45,304 nucleotides of DNA from CAZKYP01 sp964556885. GTDB taxonomy: Bacteria > Planctomycetota > Phycisphaerae > Sedimentisphaerales > Anaerobacaceae. The notes under the pieces are model-generated. The model was not told the DNA's origin. It did no database searches and saw only the letters and a list, made by a program, of their open reading frames with translations. Position numbers and translations under genes: made by a program. The stretch spans positions 1 through 45,304 of the forward strand of contig CAZKYP010000005.1 of NCBI GenBank assembly GCA_964556885.1. Reading direction: 5' to 3'. Below are positions 35,461 to 43,332 of the stretch, piece after piece. Position 1 is the first letter of the stretch, and every line of letters starts with the position of its first letter.

Positions 35461-35895
35461 TTATGCTATTTCAACCACCGCTCCTGCAGCCTCAAGCTGT
35501 TTGCGGGCGGCTTCTGCGTCATCTTTACTCATTCCCTGTTTAACCGGCTTCGGAACGGCATCGACAAGGTCTTTCGCCTCTTTCAATCCCAGTCCCGTTA
35601 TAGCTCTGACTTCCTTAATAACCTGAATCTTCTTATCCCCGAACTCCTTGAGAATCACATCGAAGCTGGTCTTTTCTTCCTTCTCTTCAGCCGGGCCTTG
35701 CGCAGCAGGACCCGCCATCATAATGGCACCGCCGGCAGCCGGCTCAATCCCGTGTACTTCCTTAAGATAGTCGCCCAATTCCTTGGCCTGCATCAACGTC
35801 AGAGCAACGATTGCATCGCCGAGCTTCTTTATATCACTGCCCCACTTCTTGGAACCTTCACTCTTTTCAACTTCTTGAACTTTTTCTTCTGCCAT
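35461..35895 (-). CDS. rplL: 50S ribosomal protein L7/L12
   Basis: 144 residues. The N-terminal dimerisation helix region (LGDAIVALTLMQAKELGDYL) is preceded by ~22 extra charged residues. An Ala/Gly/Pro hinge (AGPAAQGPAEEKEEK) leads to the factor-binding domain (FDVILKEFGDKKIQVIKEVR, AITGLGLKEAKDLVDAVPKP). L7/L12 recruits translational GTPases to the stalk. Slightly longer than the usual 120-130 residues. It follows rplJ after a 110-bp gap with a hairpin. Confidence 0.97.
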   Translation of the reverse strand: MAEEKVQEVEKSEGSKKWGSDIKKLGDAIVALTLMQAKELGDYLKEVHGIEPAAGGAIMMAGPAAQGPAEEKEEKTSFDVILKEFGDKKIQVIKEVRAITGLGLKEAKDLVDAVPKPVKQGMSKDDAEAARKQLEAAGAVVEIA

Positions 35896-35957
35896 TTTTC
35901 AATAACTCCTATCTGTTCAGCGCCCTGTGGTAGCCGAAACTCCGCCGTCTCGTTTAA

Positions 35958-35974
35958 CCCCGTAATATACGGGG
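35958..35974 (-). other. Short GC hairpin between rplJ and rplL
   Basis: CCCCGTA-ata-TACGGGG forms a perfect 7-bp stem with a 3-nt loop in the 110-bp gap between rplJ and rplL. There is no U-tract. It could be a processing or stability element that helps produce more L7/L12 (four to six copies per ribosome) than L10. Confidence 0.4.
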
Positions 35975-36005
35975 ACAGCCACAAAGCAAATTTAAAAATT
36001 CAACT

Positions 36006-36539
36006 TTATGCGGCCTGCTTCTCGTTTTCCTCTGTCATGGTCTTTATACAGCCCGCGATTATACCGGCCGGAGCTGCAATAGCAGCGGCCAGTTTTCGCG
36101 CAGGCGACTGCATCAGGGTTACAATTCCACCAAGCAATTGCGACCTGTTCGGCATCTTGGAAAGCTGCTCGGTCTCTTTTGCATCCAATACAGAACCTTC
36201 GAGAAAAGCACCCTTAACTTCGATTATCGGAACTTTCTTTTTCCACTCTATCATTTCTTTCGCTAAGTCGACGATACTGTCGCCGCCGTAAACAACGGCA
36301 CACGGTCCGCTAAATAGTGTTGCTGCCGTGTCCATCTGCTTGTTATGCAGCGCCTTCTTAAACAGCGAATTCTTGACTATCGTCAATCCAATTTCCTTTT
36401 TCCTGAGTTCGCCGCGCATTACGTTATTGTCAACCCCGCCGATTCCTCTCATGCTCACGACCAGAAAATCCTGGATATTCCGACTGTCGATTTTTTGTTC
36501 CAGCTCTGCCTGAACTAATCCTTTTACATACTTGCTCAT
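36006..36539 (-). CDS. rplJ: 50S ribosomal protein L10
   Basis: 177 residues. SRNIQDFLVVSMRGIGGVDN, MRGELRKKEIGLTIVKNSLF and FSGPCAVVYGGDSIVDLAKE belong to the rRNA-binding domain; the C-terminal helix (KTMTEENEKQAA) anchors L7/L12 dimers. It lies between rplA and rplL. Autoregulation by L10-L12 is known in other bacteria; a leader structure could not be assigned in the 92 bp upstream. Confidence 0.95.
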   Translation of the reverse strand: MSKYVKGLVQAELEQKIDSRNIQDFLVVSMRGIGGVDNNVMRGELRKKEIGLTIVKNSLFKKALHNKQMDTAATLFSGPCAVVYGGDSIVDLAKEMIEWKKKVPIIEVKGAFLEGSVLDAKETEQLSKMPNRSQLLGGIVTLMQSPARKLAAAIAAPAGIIAGCIKTMTEENEKQAA

Positions 36540-36631
36540 ACTCTCACCTGAATATCATTTGCTCGTTGGAAAAACGTTCGTTATTTATTGAATGTTACAA
36601 TATCGAAGCTTGAATCTAATCCCGGCCTCAT

Positions 36632-37309
36632 TCAGACGATCACAGTTATACCGGGGCTCATAGTTGCAGATAAGCTCATTTTCTTAATGTATGTTCCTTT
36701 TGCCGTATTAGGTTTGATTTTCTTAATATGCGAAACGAACGCCTCGATATTTTCTATTAATTTCTGTTTATCAAAACTCTGCTTGCCGACCACCACATGC
36801 ACATTGCCGCCTGCGTCATTTCTGAACTCGACCTTACCGGCGGCAAACTCACCGACGGCCGTCATGATTTTATCAGTTACCGTGCCGTTTTTCGGCGAAG
36901 GCATCTTACCCTGCGGTCCCAGCACGCGGCCGAGCTTGCCAACCTTGCCCATCACTTTCGGTGATGCAATGGCGACATCGAAATCCATCCATCCATCGGT
37001 AACTTTCTTTACCAAATCGTCGCATCCGGCTTCGATGGCTCCGGCCTTTTTTGCCGCTTCTACATCAGAATCTTCGCAGAAAGCGATTACTTTTTTCTGC
37101 TTGCCAATGCCGTTGGGCAGTGAAATTGATCCGCGAATCAACTGGTCGGCCTGCTTCGGATCAATACCCAGGTGCAGGATACACTCGACGCTCTGGTCAA
37201 ATTTAGTCGCCTTAAAAGCTTTAATTTTATCAACCGCATCAACCAGGCTGACAGGTTCTTTGCTTATATTTTCTGCTTCGCTTTTATATCTTTTACTTCT
37301 AACTTGCAT
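36632..37309 (-). CDS. rplA: 50S ribosomal protein L1
   Basis: 225 residues. FDQSVECILHLGIDPKQADQ, LGRVLGPQGKMPSPKNGTVT and the SHIKKIKPNTAKGTYIKKMS C-domain identify L1, which forms the mobile L1 stalk at the E site. It follows rplK by 34 bp; L1 feedback repression of this pair is common in other bacteria. Confidence 0.97.
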   Translation of the reverse strand: MQVRSKRYKSEAENISKEPVSLVDAVDKIKAFKATKFDQSVECILHLGIDPKQADQLIRGSISLPNGIGKQKKVIAFCEDSDVEAAKKAGAIEAGCDDLVKKVTDGWMDFDVAIASPKVMGKVGKLGRVLGPQGKMPSPKNGTVTDKIMTAVGEFAAGKVEFRNDAGGNVHVVVGKQSFDKQKLIENIEAFVSHIKKIKPNTAKGTYIKKMSLSATMSPGITVIV

Positions 37310-37343
37310 ACTTTTTTCTCGAACTGCAAACAGTTTTATTTGT

Positions 37344-37772
37344 TTAATCTTCTATGTCCACACCCATACTCCGGGCCGTACCTCTTATGATTCTTTCCGC
37401 ATGTTCCAGGTCGAATGCGTTCAGGTCATTAAACTTGGTTTCTGCGATTTTACGCAATTTCGCTGAACTGATTTTCCCGACCTTGTCTTTATTCGGCGTG
37501 CCGCTTCCCTTGGCAATCTCCGCTTCCTGCTTTATCAGCACCGCCGCAGGCGGACTCTTTACTTCAAACGTAAAGCTCTTGTCCACATACACAGTTATCA
37601 CAACCGGCACAATCGTCCCTTTCAGCTCCTTGGTCCTTTCGTTGAACTGCGAGACGAACTGACCTATGTTAACACCGTGCTGGCCGAGAGCAGGTCCGAT
37701 TGGCGGAGCAGGGGTCGCCTGGCCCCCATGTGCCTGTAATTTAATCGTTACTGCAACTTCTTTTTTTGCCAT
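37344..37772 (-). CDS. rplK: 50S ribosomal protein L11
   Basis: 142 residues. IKLQAHGGQATPAPPIGPAL, GQHGVNIGQFVSQFNERTKE and the C-terminal GTARSMGVDIED are diagnostic. L11 forms the thiostrepton/GTPase-associated region with 23S helices 43-44. It follows nusG. Confidence 0.97.
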   Translation of the reverse strand: MAKKEVAVTIKLQAHGGQATPAPPIGPALGQHGVNIGQFVSQFNERTKELKGTIVPVVITVYVDKSFTFEVKSPPAAVLIKQEAEIAKGSGTPNKDKVGKISSAKLRKIAETKFNDLNAFDLEHAERIIRGTARSMGVDIED

Positions 37773-37832
37773 TGTCCACCTTCTATTTCCTGGATTGTCT
37801 GTTCGACATGGAATTCCCAGTCATCAATTCAA

Positions 37833-38375
37833 TCAAACTTTCTCAATTTGCCAGTACTCTATATCCAGAGGCGTGCTTCGGCCGAATATTGTAACAATCA
37901 CCTTCACAATCCCTCGCTCTGAGTCAATTGAATCGACAACACCTTCAAAGTTCTCGAAAGCACCCTCCCGAATCTTAATCATATCACCCTTTTTGAACTC
38001 AACTTTTATGCTTGGGGCCTCCTCTGGCTTCTCGGCCTCCAACAGCATCTTCGCCACGTCCGTATCCCGCATCGGCGTCGGTATTCCGTCTGTTCCGATA
38101 AAGTCGCCAACTCCGGCCGTTCCTTTTATCATGAACCATGCCTTTTCGGGAACCCGGCCGTCATCAGTTGATTCCATCTCCATAAAGACATAACCAGGGT
38201 AAAGCTTTCTCTTGTGGACAGTCTGCTTGTTGCCCCGAATACGCTTTATTCGTTCAACAGGAACTTCAATTCTGCCTATAATATCGGTCAGACCTTCCCT
38301 CTCGACATTTAGCATAAGAGCATCTTTGACCTGCACTTCTTTATTTGCCGCTACTCGTAAAACATACCATTGCAT
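37833..38375 (-). CDS. nusG: Transcription termination/antitermination protein NusG
   Basis: 180 residues from the ATG at 38375. An ATG at 38399 is in frame but lacks a binding site, whereas AAGG lies 8 nt before the chosen start and MQWYVLRVAANKE is the usual beginning. The NGN domain (residues 1 to ~105, RKLYPGYVFMEME) binds RNA polymerase, and the C-terminal KOW domain (FKKGDMIKIREGAFENFEGV) binds Rho or S10. It lies between secE and rplK. Confidence 0.96.
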   Translation of the reverse strand: MQWYVLRVAANKEVQVKDALMLNVEREGLTDIIGRIEVPVERIKRIRGNKQTVHKRKLYPGYVFMEMESTDDGRVPEKAWFMIKGTAGVGDFIGTDGIPTPMRDTDVAKMLLEAEKPEEAPSIKVEFKKGDMIKIREGAFENFEGVVDSIDSERGIVKVIVTIFGRSTPLDIEYWQIEKV

Positions 38376-38412
38376 AATAATTACCTTGTCTCGTTTCATT
38401 CGAGAAGTGAAT

Positions 38413-38814
38413 TCAGCTCAGCAGCCATGGGAATAACGTTGCAAAGCCGAGATCTGTAGCTCCAAGAAGTATGGCCATAATAAAGACAACGATTATGACG
38501 ATAGACGTCGAAACCGCTATTTCTTTCCTGCTCGACCAGCTTACCTTTTTCATCTCACCCTCGGCGGAAATCATAAAATCCGCAACCGAAGGTTTGTTTA
38601 CAAGCCAGAAAATCAAGAATGCCAGAATGACAAACAATCCGACCGGAACCATAGTGACTATCCACATTTCCGCCCTGCGGCTCAGACCCATCGGTATCGC
38701 TTCCATTTTCTGGTAAAGTTTCCAACAGCCCGCGGCGGCGATAATTGCAGCAGCAAACGCACTATAAAGTCTCGTATTTTTTCCTTGGCCTCGTTTATAA
38801 ATATCGAAAACCAT
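38413..38814 (-). CDS. secE: Protein translocase subunit SecE (three-TM form)
   Basis: 133 residues with three hydrophobic segments, near 16-32, 51-70 and 98-120. The conserved SecE part is the C-terminal third: an amphipathic helix (GEMKKVSWSSRKEI) followed by the last TM. The two extra N-terminal TMs recall the E. coli form rather than the one-TM form of Gram-positives. SecE clamps SecY. It lies between tRNA-Trp and nusG. Confidence 0.93.
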   Translation of the reverse strand: MVFDIYKRGQGKNTRLYSAFAAAIIAAAGCWKLYQKMEAIPMGLSRRAEMWIVTMVPVGLFVILAFLIFWLVNKPSVADFMISAEGEMKKVSWSSRKEIAVSTSIVIIVVFIMAILLGATDLGFATLFPWLLS

Positions 38815-38902
38815 ATTAACCTCATCATCTCGCCGTGTTTTTCAACCAGCGAAACCGTTAATATTATTACCTCGTTTAATTTACTACGAGGTTTCATGTT
38901 AG

Positions 38903-38976
38903 CAGGCCAGGAGGGAGTCGAACCCCCAACCTTCGGTTTTGGAGACCGACGCTCTGCCAAATTGAGCTACTGGCCT
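38903..38976 (-). tRNA. tRNA-Trp (anticodon CCA)
   Basis: A 74-nt cloverleaf on the minus strand. The acceptor AGGCCAG pairs with CTGGCCT, the discriminator is G73, the anticodon loop reads CTCCAAA with U33, and the T arm carries TTCGACT. CCA is not encoded (GCTA follows). It lies between rpmG and secE, a position shared with many bacteria, so it is likely processed from the same transcript. Confidence 0.96.
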
Positions 38977-39065
38977 GTCAGTTCGTCTGTTATTTATTGA
39001 TAATTCTTCAATTTTTAATAAGCGTCGAGATCCAGATATTTCTAAAACCGGTAATCACTAAAGAG

Positions 39066-39233
39066 CTATTTTCTACGTATCTTGTGAATTGTATGTTTAC
39101 GTTCGTTACTGCAGAACTTCTTCAACTCTATTTTGGGCGTACCCTCTGATACGTTTACACTTGTACGATAATTCCGACTGCTGCATTCACTGCATTCAAG
39201 CCAGACATATTCCCTTTTACTCTTTTTTGCCAT
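39066..39233 (-). CDS. rpmG: 50S ribosomal protein L33
   Basis: A 55-residue protein (MAKKSKREYVWLECSECSSR start, KHTIHKIRRK end). The first CxxC is present (C14, C17) but the second is broken: C41 is followed by S-N-E, so the fourth zinc ligand is lost. L33 sits near the E site of the 50S subunit. It lies between tuf and tRNA-Trp as in many bacteria. Confidence 0.95.
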   Translation of the reverse strand: MAKKSKREYVWLECSECSSRNYRTSVNVSEGTPKIELKKFCSNERKHTIHKIRRK

Positions 39234-39358
39234 AAAACTTACCCAACCAGGCGAAACTACTTATTTTGTCATAGTGACAATAGCAACTTAGATACACTCA
39301 ACCAATATGAATACCATAGATTGGTGCTCACAGGTTCCTTTCAACTGTTCCGAAATAC

Positions 39359-40585
39359 TTATTCAAGAACCTTGGTTACAACACCGGCCCCAACTGTACG
39401 ACCACCCTCACGAATAGCAAAACGAAGGCCTTCTTCCATAGCAATCGGTGAAATAATTTCCACTTCCATCGCTATGTAATCGCCGGGCATACACATCTCG
39501 GCACTTTTACCATCCCGGCTCATTAACGAATTTACTCCGCCTGTAACGTCAGTTGTCCTGAAGTAAAACTGTGGTTTGTAACCTGCAAAGAAAGGCGTAT
39601 GTCTTCCACCTTCCTCTTTTGTTAAAACATAGACCTCAGCCTTAAACTTGGTGTGCGGCGTAATACTGCCCGGCGCCGCGATAACCTGGCCGCGTTCAAG
39701 TTCCTTCTTTTCTATACCACGTAGGAGCAGTCCTATATTATCGCCGGCCTGACCTTCGTTAAGAGTCTTATTGAACATTTCAACGCCGGTGACGACTGTT
39801 TTACGTATTTCTTTCGATAATCCGATGATCGCAACCTCATCACCTGTGTGGACTTTGCCGCGATCAACACGTCCTGTACCTACCGTACCCCGGCCTTTGA
39901 TGCTGAAAACGTCCTCAACCGGCATAAGAAACGGCTTATCAACCTCGCGTACCGGAAGCGGGATATAGCTATCCATAGCATCAAGCAGCTCAATAATCGC
40001 CTTACAGGCCGGATCATCAATACTCTCTGCTCTCATCGCTTTAATGGCAGAGCCGCGGATGAGCGGTGTGTCATCACCAGGGAATTCGTATTTGTTCAGT
40101 AAATCTCTTATTTCCAGCTCGACCAAATCGATTAGCTCAGGATCGTCGACCAGGTCAACTTTGTTGAGAAAAACAACAATACAAGGCACGTTAACCTGGC
40201 GAGCAAGAAGAATATGCTCACGTGTCTGAGGCATCGGGCCATCTGCCGCACTGACTACCAGGATAGCACCATCCATTTGGGCAGCACCGGTAATCATGTT
40301 TTTAACATAGTCCGCATGGCCGGGGCAGTCTATATGCGCATAATGTCTATTTTCAGTTAGATATTCAACATGCGCAGTCGAAATAGTCAGAATCTTGGTC
40401 GCATCTCGTCTTCCCTGAGATTCAGACGCTTTGGCGATGTCATCGTATGACTTGAATTTCGATAATCCCTTGAAATCCATAACTCTCGTCATCGCGGCCG
40501 TTAAGGTTGTCTTTCCATGATCGACGTGACCGATCGTTCCTACATTTACATGTGGTTTTACACGTTCAAATACCGCCTTAGCCAT
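39359..40585 (-). CDS. tuf: Elongation factor Tu with non-canonical switch I
   Basis: 408 residues from the ATG at 40585. A TTG at 40603 overlaps the GGAGG site, so the ATG is preferred; it begins MAKAVFERVKPHVNVGTIGH. The G domain has GHVDHGKTT (19-27), DCPGHADY (86-93) and NKVDLVDD. Where EF-Tu normally reads EEKARGITI, residues 53-68 read SESQGRRDATKILTI, replacing the conserved Arg-Gly of RGITI, though T67 of the GTP-sensing position remains. Domains II and III (GRGTVGTGRVDRGKVHTGDE; GGRTVGAGVVTKVLE) are normal. EF-Tu delivers aminoacyl-tRNA to the A site. It is the only tuf here and follows tRNA-Thr. Confidence 0.97.
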   Translation of the reverse strand: MAKAVFERVKPHVNVGTIGHVDHGKTTLTAAMTRVMDFKGLSKFKSYDDIAKASESQGRRDATKILTISTAHVEYLTENRHYAHIDCPGHADYVKNMITGAAQMDGAILVVSAADGPMPQTREHILLARQVNVPCIVVFLNKVDLVDDPELIDLVELEIRDLLNKYEFPGDDTPLIRGSAIKAMRAESIDDPACKAIIELLDAMDSYIPLPVREVDKPFLMPVEDVFSIKGRGTVGTGRVDRGKVHTGDEVAIIGLSKEIRKTVVTGVEMFNKTLNEGQAGDNIGLLLRGIEKKELERGQVIAAPGSITPHTKFKAEVYVLTKEEGGRHTPFFAGYKPQFYFRTTDVTGGVNSLMSRDGKSAEMCMPGDYIAMEVEIISPIAMEEGLRFAIREGGRTVGAGVVTKVLE

Positions 40586-40770
40586 TGTAACATAAACCTC
40601 CAATATGCTTGGTTAGTATTAACTTCGTTATTTCTGTGTCCTCGAAAAATTATCTTAAACTGTCTATAACCAATTCAAAGCCAAGAACTTAACTCTCATA
40701 CGTCCAAAACAATAAATATCCATATGTTTCGAACACTAACAGGTTCTCTCGGCCCGATCTACTTGCATTT

Positions 40771-40842
<72 letters not shown>

Positions 40843-41245
40843 AATACCAACCCCTCGCATTTCCATATTGATAGAGGCTGATCAAAACAATGAAACTCTA
40901 CTTATGCTCGTTTTTAAGCAAAAAAACACAAAACTTCCCTGACACTGCCCAATAAAGCTACACTCACTGCGCAGGAACTCGATAACCTTACAAAACAATT
41001 CCTTAATGTAAACTCAATAATCTATCGAATTGGCCACAGGACTGCAAATATAAAAAAAGAAAAATTAAAAAAATTTCAATTTTTATACTTTTCCATAAAA
41101 TTCTATGAAAGCCAATCCCTATGTTAATTATCTTTTGGCCCCCACATATCACGCAGGAAAGAAGATTCAATGCTTAAAAAAACAAAAAAGCTTATTTTTC
41201 AATTCGGGAACAGACCCTCCCATATCACAGATGCATAATACCCTA
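40843..41245. other. 403-bp intergenic region upstream of tRNA-Thr
   Basis: AT-rich, without a supported gene. It must hold the promoter of the tRNA-Thr-tuf block (minus strand), but no site with two good boxes was found; TTGTTT-17-TATGGA just before the tRNA is a weak candidate. At 41201-41221 a short sequence containing cgggaacagaccctccc resembles REP-like intergenic palindromes. Confidence 0.4.
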
Positions 41246-41872
41246 TCAACCCTTTTTGTAGCCCTTATCTTCGAGATATTGCTCGACAATGTTCTCCGCA
41301 GCATAATCGAAATCCTGGTTACCTTCGTTTACATTATTCGCACTTTGTGTCCACCTTGAATTTAATCTCATGGAAACATCGCATATCTGATAACCACCTT
41401 CTTCTCCGGTTATTACGACCATTATATTTCCGGTAAGCCGTTTGGCAACGGATCTCTGCTCACCGCCGCTTAAACCGATTCCAGTATTCCGGGTTCGACC
41501 GGTTAATACAAAAATCTCTGCCCCCGCCAGATACTCCTTTTCAACAAGCACCAATGTCATCCTGCCTCTTACTTCGACATTTGCTACATCAAAATAGTGC
41601 GTTTCCGTCACGTACCATTTATATATTCCATACCTCTCTAATTCGTATCGAACTGCATTATTAACCGATTCAATCGAACCGTCAGAGGCACATTCCACAT
41701 CAAGAATGAGGTAGGCCGTCGCTCTTTCCTGGCTAACACTGGTCCATGGCTCCTCGCTTCCCAAGGTGGAAAAAAAGTTCATATTCATTTGATATATCAA
41801 TATTTCACCCCGGACAGGCAGGCAGGTCGCAAATATAGCAGACAGGAACACCAACTTTAACCATATTCGCAT
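41246..41872 (-). CDS. Secreted protein of unknown function (tandem paralogue 1)
   Basis: 208 residues. A signal peptide is visible (MRIWLKLVFLSAIFATCLPV, cleavage probably after RG). The mature protein starts EILIYQMN and shows alternating beta-like segments (TAYLILDVE, GRMTLVLVEKEYLAGAEIFV), VAKRLTGNIMVV, and a C-terminal signature WTQSANNVNEGNQDFDYAAE with IVEQYLEDKGYKK. The same plan appears in the gene at 41938-42567. I do not recognise the family. AAGGAG with 8-nt spacing precedes the ATG, so the gene is very likely real. It lies 65 bp after its paralogue and is probably co-transcribed with it. Confidence 0.8.
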   Translation of the reverse strand: MRIWLKLVFLSAIFATCLPVRGEILIYQMNMNFFSTLGSEEPWTSVSQERATAYLILDVECASDGSIESVNNAVRYELERYGIYKWYVTETHYFDVANVEVRGRMTLVLVEKEYLAGAEIFVLTGRTRNTGIGLSGGEQRSVAKRLTGNIMVVITGEEGGYQICDVSMRLNSRWTQSANNVNEGNQDFDYAAENIVEQYLEDKGYKKG

Positions 41873-41937
41873 TTCAAAATCTCCTTATAACTATCTGCTA
41901 CAGCCCAAGTATATATATCTTTAATCCATCGGCCTAT

Positions 41938-42567
41938 CTATGTTTGCTGATAACCTCTTCGTATAAGATACGCTTTTACAATCTCGTCAACGGCATAATC
42001 AAAATCTCCGTTTCCATTATTTTCATTATTAGCCAATTTCGTCCATTGCTGATAAAACCTGTATTTAGTTGACCATATATCAATATAATGACCAGGACCT
42101 AACTGACTATCAGAGATGTTCCGACCCGTTAACTGGCTGGCAACTTCCACAGTTACATCCTTAACAAAATCTATTGCAATATCCTTCGATTGACCCTTAC
42201 TTATCATCGCCTGCACTTCAACCGCGTCCGCATATGAACCTGTAAGAAACCACCAGATTGTATCCCTGTATAAAACTCGTGTAATTTGATAGTCACGATC
42301 ATACACTCTAAACAAATAATCTTCTCCATCTTTCCAATATATTATTTCTCTTGCTTCGACAACATTTATCGTATCTTCCGGGTCATCGTACCTGATGTCC
42401 AGTACGAGGTATCCCCTGTCTTTTCTTTGAATACCTTCCCAGTCCCCGCTTACGCCGTTGAAATCGTAACCTGTGATAGACAATTTATAAATCAGGATAT
42501 CAGCATCAGCTTGCGAATACAGCACAAAAAACAATAATATAACAATCAGCTTTATTAAGAACTTCAT
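41938..42567 (-). CDS. Secreted protein of unknown function (tandem paralogue 2)
   Basis: 209 residues. A signal peptide (MKFLIKLIVILLFFVLYSQA, cleavage near ADA) is followed by DILIYKLSITG, matching EILIYQMN of the neighbouring paralogue. Shared features: YLVLDIRYDD, VASQLTGRNI, and a C-terminal WTKLANNENNGNGDFDYAVD with IVKAYLIRRGYQQ. Mid-protein divergence is high. AAGGA lies 8 nt before the ATG. The function is unknown; secretion to the periplasm or beyond is inferred from the signal peptide. No lipobox or membrane anchor is seen. Confidence 0.8.
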   Translation of the reverse strand: MKFLIKLIVILLFFVLYSQADADILIYKLSITGYDFNGVSGDWEGIQRKDRGYLVLDIRYDDPEDTINVVEAREIIYWKDGEDYLFRVYDRDYQITRVLYRDTIWWFLTGSYADAVEVQAMISKGQSKDIAIDFVKDVTVEVASQLTGRNISDSQLGPGHYIDIWSTKYRFYQQWTKLANNENNGNGDFDYAVDEIVKAYLIRRGYQQT

Positions 42568-43332
42568 TACATGATTCCTTTGCTAATCCCGTTTGCCGGC
42601 TTCCATGAATCGTAGTTATCCATAATTTTACTTACACCAGAACTTCATTTTGGGATTTATCTTATTATTTATAGAGCCAATATTTTACAAAAAAAGACTC
42701 AGATTGAGTTTACAGAATCACTCTTATTTCTGGAAGTAACAATAATAGAGTCCCTTAACTGCTATTCGGAATACGAATATAAAATAATTTAAGAAAAACA
42801 TACCAATACTCTATAAAAATATCCTTCTTACGAACAGAAATTGACAATTATGCCCGTAATTGAATCTGCATTCTCTCATTCACGGCGATATTTAGGTTTA
42901 AAATTCTTAGAATGGGTAGAAATGACGTTATGAAAAGTAGATATAGTTTTTGAAGTTATTCCTTTAATCATTATAGAAATCCAACGCCTTTTTTTTCTCC
43001 CGTAATACCCCATCCTTAGGATTAGAATTCGTACATCGATGCACAAAATGTTAATTTAGGCATTATACAACCTCATCACATCGATGTCTACCGTATAGTC
43101 AAAAAAATATCATTATTTATGTCACAATCTCCCAAGATAATTATAAAGACTCAATCTAACGGTTTCAGATAATCAAAATTACGATATACAATTGACTTAC
43201 GACGGAAATTCATCACAAAAAACTTTATTTATGAATATTGAAAGCGGCCAAGAATAAGGTTAAACTGTCCGAATTAGGAAAATTTTATATAACCAAGACC
43301 AGGCAAATAACGGTATATATTTGGAGTAAATG
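42568..43332. other. 765-bp AT-rich intergenic region upstream of guaB
   Basis: It separates the minus-strand secreted pair from plus-strand guaB and should contain both promoters. No ORF of note, RNA gene or strong hairpin was found. Isolated -35-like TTGACA (42842) and TTGACT (near 43193) lack good -10 partners. No guanine-riboswitch-like structure was recognised before guaB. Confidence 0.4.

Noticed and set aside
40376..40438. The odd EF-Tu switch I as a frameshift artefact
   Set aside because: Neither alternative frame restores an RGITI-like sequence, and flanking residues on both sides are canonical in the same frame.
41105..41359. An 84-residue plus-strand open frame
   Set aside because: It overlaps the end of the secreted paralogue, which has a signal peptide and a paralogue to support it; no ribosome binding site or family match.
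42842..42875. TTGACA upstream of guaB as its promoter
   Set aside because: No -10-like box at suitable spacing and nearly 500 bp from the start codon.
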